Counted from the stretch's first letter, positions 47,247-57,206 are shown. The stretch is 64,000 nt of DNA from Mycolicibacter senuensis (GCF_002101885.1 NZ_LQPS01000028.1:62001-126000), one strand, 5' to 3'. Translations and numbers: made by a program. Notes: a model not told the origin generated them from the sequence alone.

Positions 47247-47995
47247 TCGGCCTGCTCTCCCAACAGTTCCTCCAGATCGGTGACAACGACGTCGGCGCCG
47301 TGGCGCAGCAGGTCCTCGGCCTGACCTACCCGATCCACGCCTACCACGAAACCGAAGTCGCCGGCTCGTCCGGCCGCCACCCCCGACAGTGCGTCCTCGA
47401 ACACCGCGGCCGCGGCGGGAGCGACGTCGAGCAGCTGCGCCGCCCGCAGGAACGAGTCCGGGGCCGGCTTGCCCGCGATGTGCTCAGTGCGCAATGTCAC
47501 TCCGTCGACGCGCACTGCGATGAACTTCTCCAGGCCGGTGATCGCCAGCACCTCGCCGGCGTTGGCGCTGGCCGACACCACCGCGGTGGCCATGCCGGCC
47601 GCGGTGACCGCCGCCAGGTAGCGCCGCGACCCTTCGAACACATCGACCCCGTCGGCCTGCAGCGCCGTGAGGAACGCCGCGTTCTTGCGGTTGCCCAGGC
47701 CGTGCACGGTTTCGGCGTCGGGCGGGTCGTCGTCGCCGCCGTCGGGCAGCACGATGTCACGGCTGGCCAGAAAGGTGCGCACCCCGTCGTCGCGTTTCCG
47801 GCCGTCGACGAATCGCCGGTAGTCGTCCACCGGGTCGAACGGCACGAACGGCCCGCCGGTGCGTTCGGCGCGCACCGACAGATAGCCGTCGAACATGGCC
47901 TTCCATGCCTTGGTGTGCACGCTGGCGGTGTCGGTGAGCACACCGTCGAGGTCGAACAGGCAGGCGCGCACCGTTTCGGGCAGGCCCAGCACCAT
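47243..47995 (-). CDS. HAD-family beta-phosphoglucomutase-like protein
   Basis: A 250-residue haloacid dehalogenase superfamily member. Motif I is [17 protein letters not shown] (the DxD pair), the cap-domain substrate loop is GLGNRKN, motif II is [13 protein letters not shown], motif III lies around [12 protein letters not shown], and motif IV is [12 protein letters not shown]. This is the beta-phosphoglucomutase subfamily, which converts beta-glucose-1-phosphate to glucose-6-phosphate. ATGA overlap with the downstream GH65 gene fits a phosphorylase/mutase pathway. The ATG at 47995 is set by motif I; a long upstream extension of the frame, antisense to guaA, is discarded. Confidence 0.9.
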   Translation of the reverse strand: MVLGLPETVRACLFDLDGVLTDTASVHTKAWKAMFDGYLSVRAERTGGPFVPFDPVDDYRRFVDGRKRDDGVRTFLASRDIVLPDGGDDDPPDAETVHGLGNRKNAAFLTALQADGVDVFEGSRRYLAAVTAAGMATAVVSASANAGEVLAITGLEKFIAVRVDGVTLRTEHIAGKPAPDSFLRAAQLLDVAPAAAAVFEDALSGVAAGRAGDFGFVVGVDRVGQAEDLLRHGADVVVTDLEELLGEQAE

Positions 47996-48082
47996 GAACG
48001 GCTCCCTTCCGGATCGGGCTGTGTCCACTTCACCATGCCTGCCGTCGGATCGGTTGAGTTTGCCGCCACTAAGCTCTGTGTG

Positions 48083-49648
48083 GTGTCGTCTCCATCGCCT
48101 CGCCCCGTATTGGTCATCGACTTCGGTGCGCAGTATGCCCAACTGATCGCGCGCCGGGTCCGGGAGGCGCGGGTGTTCTCCGAAGTCGTCCCGCACACCG
48201 CGACCGTCGAGGAGATCGCCGCGCGTGATCCGCGGGCGATCGTGCTGTCCGGCGGGCCGGCCAGCGTCTACGCCGACGGCGCCCCCCGGCTCGATCCGGC
48301 GCTGTTCGACCTCGGCATCCCGGTGTTCGGCATCTGCTACGGATTCCAGGCGATGGCGGCCGCCCTCGGCGGCACCGTCGAGCGCACCGGAACCAGTGAG
48401 TACGGCCGCACCGAGCTGAAAGTGTCCGGCGGCGAGCTTCATTCGGGTTTTCCGGCTTCCCAGCCGGTGTGGATGAGTCATGGCGATGCGGTGACCGGGG
48501 CACCGGACGGGTTCGCGGTGGTGGCCAGCACCGCGAGCGCTCCGGTGGCCGCGTTCGAGAACCGCGCCCGCCGGCTGGCCGGGGTGCAGTACCACCCGGA
48601 GGTGATCCACACCCCCTACGGACAGCGGGTGCTCAGCCGGTTTCTGCACGAGTTCGCCGGTATCGACGCGTCCTGGACACCGGCCAACATCGCCGACGCG
48701 CTGATCGCGCAGGTGGGGGAGCAGATCGGTGAGGGACACGCCATCTGCGGGTTGTCCGGTGGGGTGGATTCCGCGGTGGCCGCGGCGCTGGTGCAACGCG
48801 CCATCGGGGACCGGCTGACGTGTGTGTTCGTCGACCACGGGCTGTTGCGCGCCGGGGAGCGCGAACAGGTGCAGGAGGACTTCGTCGCCGCCACCGGGGC
48901 GAAGCTGGTCACGGTGGACGCCGCCGAGACGTTCCTGGACGCGCTGTCGGGGGTGTCCGATCCCGAGGGCAAGCGAAAGATCATCGGGCGGCAGTTCATT
49001 CGCGCCTTCGAGGGTGCGGTGCGAGACACCCTGGTAGACCACGCTTCGGAAGGGGACGTCGAATTCCTGGTGCAGGGCACGCTGTATCCGGACGTGGTGG
49101 AATCCGGCGGGGGTACCGGCACCGCGAACATCAAGAGCCACCACAACGTCGGCGGGCTGCCCGATGACCTGAAGTTCGCCCTCGTCGAGCCGTTGCGGCT
49201 GCTGTTCAAAGACGAGGTGCGCGCGGTCGGGCGGGAGTTGGGGCTGCCGGAGGAGATCGTTGCGCGCCAACCGTTCCCGGGCCCGGGTCTGGGAATCCGG
49301 ATCGTCGGTGAGGTGACCGCGGAACGGTTGGCGACGCTGCGCCAGGCCGACGCGATCGCCCGCGAGGAGTTGACCGCCGCCGGTCTGGACCATCAGATCT
49401 GGCAGTGCCCGGTGGTGCTGCTGGCCGACATCCGCTCGGTCGGGGTGCAGGGCGACGGCCGCACCTACGGGCATCCGATCGTGCTGCGGCCGGTCTCCAG
49501 TGAGGACGCCATGACCGCCGACTGGACCCGGGTGCCCTACGAGGTGCTCGAGCGCATCTCCACCCGGATCACCAACGAGGTGCCCGAGGTCAACCGGGTC
49601 GTGCTGGACATCACCAGCAAACCGCCCGGCACCATCGAGTGGGAGTAG
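48083..49648 (+). CDS. guaA: GMP synthase (glutamine-hydrolysing)
   Basis: 521 residues. The class I glutamine amidotransferase domain (about 1-200) has the catalytic cysteine in [11 protein letters not shown] and the His/Glu in [12 protein letters not shown]. The ATP pyrophosphatase domain has the P-loop [14 protein letters not shown]. The C-terminal dimerisation domain ends [13 protein letters not shown], the conserved family ending. It converts XMP to GMP, following guaB2. The start is one of two adjacent GTGs (48080, 48083); an ATG at 48035 is possible but would add 16 residues without a clear site. In M. tuberculosis other genes lie between this and the GH65/HAD pair; here they are adjacent. 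Confidence 0.95.
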   Translation: MSSPSPRPVLVIDFGAQYAQLIARRVREARVFSEVVPHTATVEEIAARDPRAIVLSGGPASVYADGAPRLDPALFDLGIPVFGICYGFQAMAAALGGTVERTGTSEYGRTELKVSGGELHSGFPASQPVWMSHGDAVTGAPDGFAVVASTASAPVAAFENRARRLAGVQYHPEVIHTPYGQRVLSRFLHEFAGIDASWTPANIADALIAQVGEQIGEGHAICGLSGGVDSAVAAALVQRAIGDRLTCVFVDHGLLRAGEREQVQEDFVAATGAKLVTVDAAETFLDALSGVSDPEGKRKIIGRQFIRAFEGAVRDTLVDHASEGDVEFLVQGTLYPDVVESGGGTGTANIKSHHNVGGLPDDLKFALVEPLRLLFKDEVRAVGRELGLPEEIVARQPFPGPGLGIRIVGEVTAERLATLRQADAIAREELTAAGLDHQIWQCPVVLLADIRSVGVQGDGRTYGHPIVLRPVSSEDAMTADWTRVPYEVLERISTRITNEVPEVNRVVLDITSKPPGTIEWE

Positions 49649-49844
49649 ATCACCCGTCACTCGCCGCGCTGTGGACACATCCTCCTCAGGTGCCACAGGT
49701 GCCGGCCACGGTCGCTGTTGCCCGCCTCTGAGCGACAACCGGGCCGTTGCCGGAGTCCTTCTGACGCGGGGCGGATGTGACGGGCGGGGCGCCTGATCCA
49801 CCGGGCTTGACGTTTGTCGGTGGGGAAGTGTTCACTCGGGTCAA

Positions 49845-49860
49845 TCGAACACAGTTTCGA
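49845..49860 (+). promoter_or_regulatory. LexA (SOS) box upstream of imuA'
   Basis: TCGAACACAGTTTCGA matches the mycobacterial SOS box TCGAAC-N4-GTTCGA at 11 of 12 conserved positions. It lies 28 nt upstream of the imuA' start and would allow LexA to repress the pair until DNA damage. Confidence 0.85.
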
Positions 49861-49888
49861 ATCGATGCGAGGTTTCCCGGAGGCGATC

Positions 49889-50587
49889 ATGACGGCGGCG
49901 GTGGAGTTGGGGCGACGTCCTGATGCCCCTGAAAATCGTGTTGAACAGCTGAAACAGCTGCGTCGGCAGATGGCGGCGGTGACCGGGAAGGTGGGCGCCG
50001 GGCGGCGGGGGCCCGCCTCGGATACTTCGGTCGCCCCGCCTTCCGAGGCCGTGCTGCCGGTTCCGCCGCTGCTGGCGGGGGTGCTGCCCGCGGGGTTGCC
50101 GCGGGGCACCGTGGCGGTGGCCGCGGGGGCCCGCTCGCTGATGCTGGGCATGGTGGCCGCGGTGACGGCCGCCGGCGGCAACGCGGCCATCGTCGGCCAG
50201 CCGGACGCCGGGCTGCTGGCCGCCGCGGAGATGGGTGCCGACCTGAGCCGGCTCGCGGTGATCCCCGACCCCGGCAACGATCCGGTGGAGGTGGCCACGG
50301 TGCTGATGGACGGCATGGATCTGGTGGTGCTCGGCCTGGGCGGGCGCCGCGTGCCGCCGGCACGCGCTCGGGTGGTGCTGGGCCGGGCTCGCCACCGGGG
50401 CTGCGCCCTGCTGATCTGTGACGGTGACTGGCAGGGCGCGGCGCTGCGGCTGGAGGCCCAGGTGAGCGGTTATGAGCTGGCCGGCTCCGCGGGCCCACGA
50501 GCCCGGTCGGGGTTCGGGCGGATCGGCGCGGTGCGGTTCGAGGTGCGGGCGCGCGGGGGCGCGGTCGGGCGAACCAGGGCCGGGTAG
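49889..50587 (+). CDS. imuA: Mutasome accessory protein ImuA'
   Basis: 232 residues related to a truncated RecA-like fold (ImuA' of mycobacteria, Rv3395c). [28 protein letters not shown] is the core region where a P-loop would be, but no intact Walker A is visible, as expected for ImuA'. With ImuB and the polymerase DnaE2 it carries out damage-induced mutagenesis. GGAGG lies 5 nt before the ATG at 49889; other in-frame starts fall within or upstream of the LexA box and are disfavoured. imuB follows 11 nt later. Confidence 0.88.
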   Translation: MTAAVELGRRPDAPENRVEQLKQLRRQMAAVTGKVGAGRRGPASDTSVAPPSEAVLPVPPLLAGVLPAGLPRGTVAVAAGARSLMLGMVAAVTAAGGNAAIVGQPDAGLLAAAEMGADLSRLAVIPDPGNDPVEVATVLMDGMDLVVLGLGGRRVPPARARVVLGRARHRGCALLICDGDWQGAALRLEAQVSGYELAGSAGPRARSGFGRIGAVRFEVRARGGAVGRTRAG

Positions 50588-50598
50588 CGAGTCTTCTC

Positions 50599-52188
50599 AT
50601 GGCCGACTCTCGAGTACTGGCACTGTGGTGCATGGACTGGCCCGCGGTCGCCGCGGCGGTCGCGGCGGGCCTGCCGGCCACCGCGCCGATCGCGGTCACC
50701 CTGGCCAACCGGGTGATCGCCTGCTCGGCAGGTGCCCGTGCGGCGGGGGTGCGCCGTGGACTGCGGCGCAGAGAGGCTGCGGCCCGCTGCCCACCACTGC
50801 ACGTGGTGGCCGCCGACACCGATCGCGATGCCCGGTTGTTCGAGCCGGTCCTCGCCGCGGTCGATGAACTGGTGCCGGCTGCCGAGGTGCTGCGGCCCGG
50901 CCTGCTGGTGGTGTCGGTGCGCGGCGCGGTCCGGGCCTTCGGTTCCGAGGGGCAAGCCGCCGAACGCCTCGTCGACGCGGTGGCCGCCGCCGATGTCGAA
51001 TGTCAGGTCGGGATCGCCGATGGGCTCTCCGCCGCGGTGCTCGCAGCCCGCGCCGGCGCCGTGGTGCCGACCGGAGGGGACGCCCGGTTCCTGTCGGCGC
51101 TGTCGATCCGGCAGCTGGCCGCCGAGCCCAGCCTGTCCGGCCCCGGACGTGACGGTCTCGTCGACCTGTTGTGGCGGTTGGGGATTCGGACCATAGGGCA
51201 GTTCGCCGCGCTACCGCGCCCGGATGTGACATCGCGGTTCGGCGCCGACGCGCTGACCGCCCACCGGTTCGCCCGCGGCGAGCCGGAACGCGGGCCGTCC
51301 GGACGCGAGCCCACCCCGGACCTGGACGCCGTGCTGCACTGCGACCCGCCGATCGATCGGGTCGACGCCGCGGCGTTCGCCGGCCGTTCGCTGGCCGGTG
51401 TGCTGCACCGCACCCTGATGGCCGCCGGTGTCGGCTGCACCCGGCTGGCCATTCACGCCGTCACCGACACCGGGGAAGAGTTGACCCGGGTGTGGCGGTG
51501 CGCCGAGCCGTTGACCGAGGACGCCACCGCCGACCGGGTGCGCTGGCAACTGGACGGCTGGCTGAACAGCCGCGTCACCTCCGACCGGCCCACCGGCCCG
51601 GTGACGCTGCTGCGGCTGCAACCGGTGGAGGTGGCATCGGCGACCGAGGCGCTGCAACTACCGCTGTGGGGCGGGCTCGGTGAGGAGGACCGGTTGCGTG
51701 CCCGCCGGGCGCTGGTGCGGGTGCAGGGCCTGCTCGGCCCGGAGGCGGTGCGGGTGCCGGTGTTATCCGGTGGTCGCGGCCCGGCCGAGCGCATCACCTT
51801 GACCCCGCTGGGGGATGAGCCGGTGCCGCTGGCCGACCCGCGCCAGCCGTGGCCCGGCCGGCTCCCCGAGCCCTCACCGGCGGTGCTGCTCGACGACCCG
51901 GTGGAACTGCTTGACGCCGAACGCAACCCGATCCGGGTGACCGGCCGCGGATTGTTCTCCGCCGACCCGGTATGGCTGGTCGCCCGGGGGCGTGACGACC
52001 GGCTGCGCTGGTGGGCCGGGCCCTGGCCGGTCGACGAGCGGTGGTGGGATCCGCAGCGCGAAGGCCCGGGGACGGGGCGCACCGCCCGGGTCCAGGCGCT
52101 GCTGGACGGTCCGGCCGGGGCGCCCGGTGCGGCGCTGCTGCTGTGCTACCGGTTGCGGCGGTGGTACCTGGAGGGCAGCTATGAGTGA
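50599..52188 (+). CDS. imuB: Y-family polymerase-like mutasome protein ImuB
   Basis: 529 residues with a Y-family DNA polymerase fold but without the catalytic acidic residues in the early motifs (LALWCMDWPAV, where an active enzyme has Asp). The beta-clamp binding motif QLPLWGG lies at about residues 353-359, the feature that brings ImuB, ImuA' and DnaE2 to the clamp. It is the counterpart of Rv3394c. It is cotranscribed with imuA' and under the same LexA box. DnaE2 is not in the window, so the complex needs that gene elsewhere. Confidence 0.9.
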   Translation: MADSRVLALWCMDWPAVAAAVAAGLPATAPIAVTLANRVIACSAGARAAGVRRGLRRREAAARCPPLHVVAADTDRDARLFEPVLAAVDELVPAAEVLRPGLLVVSVRGAVRAFGSEGQAAERLVDAVAAADVECQVGIADGLSAAVLAARAGAVVPTGGDARFLSALSIRQLAAEPSLSGPGRDGLVDLLWRLGIRTIGQFAALPRPDVTSRFGADALTAHRFARGEPERGPSGREPTPDLDAVLHCDPPIDRVDAAAFAGRSLAGVLHRTLMAAGVGCTRLAIHAVTDTGEELTRVWRCAEPLTEDATADRVRWQLDGWLNSRVTSDRPTGPVTLLRLQPVEVASATEALQLPLWGGLGEEDRLRARRALVRVQGLLGPEAVRVPVLSGGRGPAERITLTPLGDEPVPLADPRQPWPGRLPEPSPAVLLDDPVELLDAERNPIRVTGRGLFSADPVWLVARGRDDRLRWWAGPWPVDERWWDPQREGPGTGRTARVQALLDGPAGAPGAALLLCYRLRRWYLEGSYE

Positions 52189-52196
52189 GGAGGCAC

Positions 52197-53150
52197 TCAG
52201 CCCAGCCGGCGGGCCAACGCGCCGATTCGCTGCACGAACCGGTCGAAGAACGCAGCCGGGTCGACACCCACGCCGATCAGCGCGTTGGGCTGGCGCGCGT
52301 CCCAGTCGGGAATCGTGCGCCCACGCTCCGCGCCGGGGGTGAGCTCGACCCGTATCGCGGCCGGCCGCGTCGTCACCAGGCCGGGTTCCAGCGCGACCGC
52401 CGCGGCCAGCGGATCGTGCAGATACGCCAGGTAGCCGTGCCCCCGGGCGTCGTGCGCCTCGAAGTAGAACCGCAGTGCGTCGTCGAGCAACCGGATCACC
52501 GGGCTGTCCGTCGGAGCCGGCAGCAGCGCCAGGATCGCCGGGGTGATCGCGATGCGCTGCGTCAGATCCAGTCCGCATACCAGCGGAAGTCGCTGCGGCG
52601 CAACAACTGACCATGCCGAGAACACCTCGGCGGCCGCCTCGGGATCGAACCCGATGTTGAACTCGGCCCAGCCGGCGCGCTCGCCGGAGAACGCGCCGCC
52701 CATGATCACCAGTCGGCGCAGCAGCGTGGGCAGTGCGGGCTCGGCCCGCAGTGCCAGCGCCAGGTTGGTCAGCGGGCCGGTCGCCAGCCCGATCAGCCGC
52801 CCGGGGTGTTCCCGCGCGGCGGCGACCCACGCCGCGGCGGCGTCGTATCCGGTGAGCCGGCCGCTGCCCGGCGGTAGCTCGGCATACCCCAGCCCCTGCG
52901 GCCCGTGAATGGCCTCCGCGGTGCGGACCGGTCCGTTCAGCGGCGCGTCGGCGCCCCGCGACACCGGGATGCCGGTCGCCCCGCACAACTCCAGCAGCGC
53001 CAGGTTGTTGCGGCAGACCTGTTGCACCGCAACGTTTCCCCCGGTCGCTGTCAGACCCACCAGCCGGGCCTGCGGGTCGGCCAGCAGGTAGACCAGTGCA
53101 ACGGCGTCATCGACTCCGGTGTCGACGTCGGCGAAGACCGGCAGCGTCAC
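52197..53150 (-). CDS. iunH: Inosine-uridine-type nucleoside hydrolase
   Basis: A 317-residue IunH/ribohydrolase-family protein. The N-terminal metal-binding cluster is VFADVDTGVDDAVALVYLLA (DxDxGxDDA, with Val/Thr variants). Other conserved segments are GNVAVQQVCRNNLALLELCG and LVIMGGAFSGERAG. It hydrolyses the N-glycosidic bond of ribonucleosides. It matches Rv3393 in position beside imuB, with which it is convergent. Upstream lies the two-domain reductase, 10 bp away on the same strand, so the two may be cotranscribed. The first metal aspartate cluster has the DVDTG form also seen in other family members. Confidence 0.9.
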   Translation of the reverse strand: MTLPVFADVDTGVDDAVALVYLLADPQARLVGLTATGGNVAVQQVCRNNLALLELCGATGIPVSRGADAPLNGPVRTAEAIHGPQGLGYAELPPGSGRLTGYDAAAAWVAAAREHPGRLIGLATGPLTNLALALRAEPALPTLLRRLVIMGGAFSGERAGWAEFNIGFDPEAAAEVFSAWSVVAPQRLPLVCGLDLTQRIAITPAILALLPAPTDSPVIRLLDDALRFYFEAHDARGHGYLAYLHDPLAAAVALEPGLVTTRPAAIRVELTPGAERGRTIPDWDARQPNALIGVGVDPAAFFDRFVQRIGALARRLG

Positions 53151-53160
53151 GACCGCACGA

Positions 53161-55194
53161 TCACCAGTACACGCCCGGCACCAGCCGGACCGCCCGCTTG
53201 ACCGGGCGTGGCACCCGCACCCCGGTGATCGCCCGAGCCGGCCGCTTCGGCCTGCGGGAGGACTGCCGAGGCGGTTGCTCCGCAGCGGCGGGCGCCAGGC
53301 CGCGTGCGGCGGCCGAGTCCGGGTAACCCAGGTAGAGCTGGTGCAGCAGCCGGCGCGCCAGCCGCGGGGCGATGTAGTTGCCCGCCTCGGCCAGGGTGCC
53401 CAGCGGGGTGTCGATCCGGTCCGGCTTCTCGATCAGACCGCGCACCACCATGGCGGCCGCATGCTCGGCGCTGATCGCCCCCATCGGAACCAGCTTGCCC
53501 GTCGGCGCGATCATCGGGGTGGCCACCAACGGCATGTGGATGGTGGTGAAGGTGACGTGGTCCGACAGCGTCTCGGTCGACACCACATCGGCGAACGCGT
53601 CCAGTGCGGCCTTGGTGGGCACATAGGCGCTGTAGCGGGGACTGTGCGCCAGCACCCCTTCGCTGGAGACGTTGACGACGTGGCCGAACCGGCGTTCCCG
53701 CCAGTGCGGCAGCAGCGCCAGCACCATCCGCACCGCACCGAAGTAGTTGACCGCCATGGTGCGCTCGTAGTCGTGCAACCGGTCGGTGGAGCTGGACACC
53801 GATCGGCGGATCGACCGGCCGGCGTTGTTCACCAGGTAGTCGACGTGGTCGAACCGGCCCAGGATGTCCTTGACGGTGTGCTCCACCGAGGCCGAATCGG
53901 TGACGTCGCAGCTGAACGCGTGGGCCTGCCCGCCCGCGGCGCGGATCTCGGTCACCAACTCATCCAGTGCCGCACCGCTGCGGGCCAGGGCGAAGACCAC
54001 CCCGCCGCGCTCGGCGACGGCGATCGCCGAGGCCCGGCCGATGCCGCTGGACGCCCCGGTGATGACGACGTGCCGGCCGACCAGCGGTCCGGCCGGATCG
54101 TCGCGGCGGGCGCGGTCGGGATCCAGCTGCTGCGCCCAGTATCGCCACAGCCGTGGCGCGTACGCACCGAACTGCGGAACTTCGACGCCGGTGCCGCGCA
54201 ACGCCTCCCGGGTGGCCTCGGCGACGAACGTCGGCCGCAGGTTCACCAGGTCGAGCACCTCGGCGGGCAGGCCCAGCTGGGTGGCGACCATGTTGCGCCA
54301 CACCCGTGCCCGGCCGCCGACGTTGAGCACCGGGGTCGCCACCGCCCCGGGCAGTTTGGCGCGCAGCGGCGGCAACCCCGCCTCGGCCGCGACGGCCCGG
54401 TAGATGTCCGGCAGCCCAATCGATTTCGGTGCTGTCAGGTGGAAGGTGCGCCCGTCCCAGGACGGTGAGCCGTCGGCGTGCATCAACTCGACGAGCGCGT
54501 CGACCACGTAGTCGACCGGGACGACGTTGGTGCGTCCGGTGTCGGGCAGGGCCATCGGGGTGAGCCGGGGTAGCGCCGCCAGCTTGGCCAGCAGCGGGAA
54601 GAAGTAGTAGGGACCGTCGATCTTGTCCATCTCGCCGGTGCGCGAATCGCCCACCACCACCGCCGGTCGATACACCCGGTAGCGCAGCCCCGGCGTCGAG
54701 CGCACCAGCGCTTCGGCCTCGAACTTGGTCTGGTGATACGGCGTCGGCAGCGCCTGGCCGATGTCGAAGTCGTCCTCGGTGAACTCGCCGGGGTAATCGC
54801 CGGCCACCGCGATCGACGACACGTGCGCCAACGTGGCATCGAGCCGCTTCGCCAGCCCGATCACCGCGCGGGTGCCCTCGACGTTGGCCGCCTGCTGTTC
54901 GGCCGCGCCGGCGGTGATGTCGTAGATCGCCGCACAGTGCAGCACGTGATCGATGCGGCCGAGCTCCTCGATCACCGTGTCGGTCAACCCGAGGTTCTCC
55001 GCCGTCAGATCGCCGACCAGTGGTTTTACCCGCTCGTCCCAGGCCTGGCCGGGTTGCGAGGCCAGCGCCTCGAAGCGGCCCAGCGACTCGCGGCGCACCA
55101 GCACCCACACTTGGGCGCCGGGTCTGGTCGCCAGCAGACGGGACACCGCCCGTCGCCCGATGAATCCGGTACCGCCGGTAACGACATAGCGCAT
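53161..55194 (-). CDS. Two-domain SDR protein, AcrA1-like fatty acyl reductase
   Basis: 677 residues. The N-terminal half (about 1-370) is an extended SDR/thioester-reductase-type domain with TGGTGFIGRRAVSRLL and HVSSIAVAGDYPGEF. The C-terminal half (from about 375) is a classical SDR with ITGASSGIGRASAIAVAERG, the NNAGRSIRRS segment, the catalytic serine in VNVSSEGV, and YSAYVPTKAALDAF (YxxxK). The order matches AcrA1 (Rv3391), thought to reduce fatty acyl-CoA or related thioesters. The ATG at 55194 sits at the Rossmann start. The M. tuberculosis gene between it and iunH (cmaA1) is absent here. Confidence 0.85.
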   Translation of the reverse strand: MRYVVTGGTGFIGRRAVSRLLATRPGAQVWVLVRRESLGRFEALASQPGQAWDERVKPLVGDLTAENLGLTDTVIEELGRIDHVLHCAAIYDITAGAAEQQAANVEGTRAVIGLAKRLDATLAHVSSIAVAGDYPGEFTEDDFDIGQALPTPYHQTKFEAEALVRSTPGLRYRVYRPAVVVGDSRTGEMDKIDGPYYFFPLLAKLAALPRLTPMALPDTGRTNVVPVDYVVDALVELMHADGSPSWDGRTFHLTAPKSIGLPDIYRAVAAEAGLPPLRAKLPGAVATPVLNVGGRARVWRNMVATQLGLPAEVLDLVNLRPTFVAEATREALRGTGVEVPQFGAYAPRLWRYWAQQLDPDRARRDDPAGPLVGRHVVITGASSGIGRASAIAVAERGGVVFALARSGAALDELVTEIRAAGGQAHAFSCDVTDSASVEHTVKDILGRFDHVDYLVNNAGRSIRRSVSSSTDRLHDYERTMAVNYFGAVRMVLALLPHWRERRFGHVVNVSSEGVLAHSPRYSAYVPTKAALDAFADVVSTETLSDHVTFTTIHMPLVATPMIAPTGKLVPMGAISAEHAAAMVVRGLIEKPDRIDTPLGTLAEAGNYIAPRLARRLLHQLYLGYPDSAAARGLAPAAAEQPPRQSSRRPKRPARAITGVRVPRPVKRAVRLVPGVYW

Positions 55195-55237
55195 TCGGTC
55201 ATGGTGGCCTGTCGCGGCCACCACGTCAACCGTGGGC

Positions 55238-55954
55238 TCAGAACGCGCGAATTCCGTCCCAGTCCACCAGCTTCCAGCCGGTGCCCGGGCTGCCCTTGAT
55301 CACCACCCGGCCGATGTTGGGCAGTGGGTGGTCGGTCATCAGCCCGTCGCGCGGGTTCCTGACGTTCATCAGCGTCCACGCCATGATCGACGCCGAGTGC
55401 GAGAACGCCACCGGATTGGCGTCTCCGCTGTCGTAGATCCGCCGCACCGCGGCGCTGAACTCGTCGTTGAACTGGTTGCCGTCGATCGAGCCCGGTATGG
55501 TCGCGGTCCGGTCACCGCCGACCCAAGCCCGCGGGGCGAGCAGATAGGTCGCGTTGACCACCGTGTTCTCCTTGTCGGCGAACCAGCCCGCGTCGATCTC
55601 CCGCAACCCGGGCAGGATCTGCACCTGACGGCCGAGCTCGCGCGCCAGCGGCGCGGCGGTCTGCTGGCTGCGCGCCATCGACGAGGCGTACACCCCGTCG
55701 TAGTGGTTGCGCGACAACTGATCCACGATCTCCTGCGCCTGGGCACGGCCCTTCTCGGTCAGCCCCGGGCCGGGCACCGTGGTGTCGATGATGCCGGCGG
55801 CGTTGGCCTCCGATTCGGCGTGGCGGATCAACGTCAAAGTGATGGTGCGGGTATGCGGTGTCCCCGAACAACCCCCGAGCACCAGGGCTGCGGCGAGGAC
55901 GGCGGCCAACATTGCGAACACCGTGCCGGTGCGGTTCCAGATGCGCTTCCCCAT
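55238..55954 (-). CDS. lpqD: Histidine-phosphatase lipoprotein LpqD
   Basis: 238 residues. A lipoprotein signal (MGKRIWNRTGTVFAMLAA, then LVLGGC with the lipobox cysteine at about 29) precedes a histidine phosphatase domain. The catalytic RHA motif is in LTLIRHAESEANAAG, with a second conserved segment in VYASSMARSQQTA and the second histidine in AFSHSASIMAW. The third and fourth residues of the usual RHG are R-H-A. It matches Rv3390 in place and type. It would act on the outer face of the plasma membrane; the substrate is unknown. The ATG at 55954 is preferred because the signal peptide begins there. Confidence 0.87.
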   Translation of the reverse strand: MGKRIWNRTGTVFAMLAAVLAAALVLGGCSGTPHTRTITLTLIRHAESEANAAGIIDTTVPGPGLTEKGRAQAQEIVDQLSRNHYDGVYASSMARSQQTAAPLARELGRQVQILPGLREIDAGWFADKENTVVNATYLLAPRAWVGGDRTATIPGSIDGNQFNDEFSAAVRRIYDSGDANPVAFSHSASIMAWTLMNVRNPRDGLMTDHPLPNIGRVVIKGSPGTGWKLVDWDGIRAF

Positions 55955-56044
55955 GGCGACAGCCTGCCGTGTCGGCGGTACCGCCGGGGCCGGTTCTGCT
56001 GAAATGGTGAGGCGAATCCACCTCCATCGCGGTAAGGAGAACCC

Positions 56045-56914
56045 ATGGCACTGGATCCGACAGCCGTCGGCGCGACCACCGACCCGGTACTGGTCGAATG
56101 GACCGATCGCGACACCATGCTGTATGCGCTCGGCGTCGGCGCCGGGACAGCCGACCTGGCGTTCACCACCGAGAACAGTCATGACATCCCCCAGCAGGTG
56201 CTGCCCACCTTTGCCGTCGTCTGCTGTATGGGCTTTGCGGCCGCCGGCAAGATCGGCACCTTCAACCCGGCGTTGCTGCTGCACGGCTCCCAGCAGGTGC
56301 GGCTGTTGGCGCCGCTGCCGGCCGCCGGAAGCCTGCAGGTGGTCGCCGAGGTCGCCGACATCCAGGACAAGGGGGAGGGCAAGAATGCCGTGGTGATGCT
56401 GCGGGCGCGCGGCACCGACCCCAAGACCGCCGAACCGGTCGCCGAGACGCTGACCACCCTGGTCATCCGCAAGGCCGGGGGTTTCGGCGGGGAGCCGGGG
56501 CAGCGCCCGGTCGCTCCGCAGCTACCGGATTCCGAGCCGGATGCGCGGGTGGCCTATGCGACCCGCGAGGACCAGGCGCTGCTCTACCGGCTCTCCGGCG
56601 ACCGCAACCCGTTGCACAGCGACCCGTGGTTCGCCACCACGCTGGCCGGTTTCCCCAAGCCGATCCTGCACGGGCTGTGCAGCTACGGCTTCGCCGGCCG
56701 GGCGCTGGTCGCCGAACTCGGCGGCGGCGACGCCGATCGGGTCACCGCGATCACCGCACGGTTCACCGAACCGGTGTTCCCCGGCGAGACGCTGACCACC
56801 TCGATCTGGCGGACCGAGCCGGGTAGGGCGGTGTTCCGCACCGAGGCCACCGGTCCCGATGGCGCCGACCCGCGGGTGGTGCTCGACGACGGCGCCGCCG
56901 AGTACCGGGCCTGA
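56045..56914 (+). CDS. htdY: (3R)-hydroxyacyl thioester dehydratase HtdY
   Basis: A 289-residue double hot-dog MaoC-type hydratase/dehydratase. The hydratase motif of the C-terminal half is SGDRNPLHSDPWFATTLAGF, followed by PKPILHGLCSYGFAGRAL. The N-terminal half has VLPTFAVVCCMGFAAAG. It matches Rv3389c, a 3-hydroxyacyl dehydratase in fatty acid metabolism, in length and location. AAGGAG lies 6 nt upstream of the ATG. It is divergent from lpqD. Confidence 0.9.
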   Translation: MALDPTAVGATTDPVLVEWTDRDTMLYALGVGAGTADLAFTTENSHDIPQQVLPTFAVVCCMGFAAAGKIGTFNPALLLHGSQQVRLLAPLPAAGSLQVVAEVADIQDKGEGKNAVVMLRARGTDPKTAEPVAETLTTLVIRKAGGFGGEPGQRPVAPQLPDSEPDARVAYATREDQALLYRLSGDRNPLHSDPWFATTLAGFPKPILHGLCSYGFAGRALVAELGGGDADRVTAITARFTEPVFPGETLTTSIWRTEPGRAVFRTEATGPDGADPRVVLDDGAAEYRA

Positions 56915-56966
56915 CCGCCCTTTGGGACTTCCGTCCCTTCCGCTGCGTCACGGGTCTTGATCGGAT

Positions 56967-57194
56967 GTGGCCATGGACGCGTATACGGTCGCAGCGAACG
57001 CGGAGATAGGCAGTGAGTATCTGGAGTTCCCGGAGCTCGACGACCGTGACTTTCAGCGGCTGGCCCACGCCCGCGTCGGCAAGCTCACCAAGATGTTCAT
57101 GCCGTCGAATCACCCGCCGGTGCTGGAGCTGATGGTCTCGATCTGGGTGGACGGCCTGGCCACCGGGCTGCGGATGGCGGGCGAGGACGCTTAG
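56967..57194 (+). CDS. Small hypothetical protein
   Basis: 75 residues from the GTG at 56967 (or 73 from the ATG at 56973): MDAYTVAANAEIGSEYLEF, then VLELMVSIWVDGLATGLRMA. Moderate helical content, no Cys and no signal peptide. It ends 12 bp before the stop of the convergent acyl-CoA dehydrogenase gene. Codon use looks like the neighbours' (G/C at most third positions), so it is probably a real gene, but no family is recognised. Confidence 0.5.
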   Translation: MAMDAYTVAANAEIGSEYLEFPELDDRDFQRLAHARVGKLTKMFMPSNHPPVLELMVSIWVDGLATGLRMAGEDA

Positions 57195-57206
57195 GGTCGC
57201 ACCGGG

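Noticed and set aside
47996..49801. Extension of the HAD frame upstream over guaA
   Set aside because: Antisense to a certain gene; the HAD motif I begins a few residues after the ATG at 47995.
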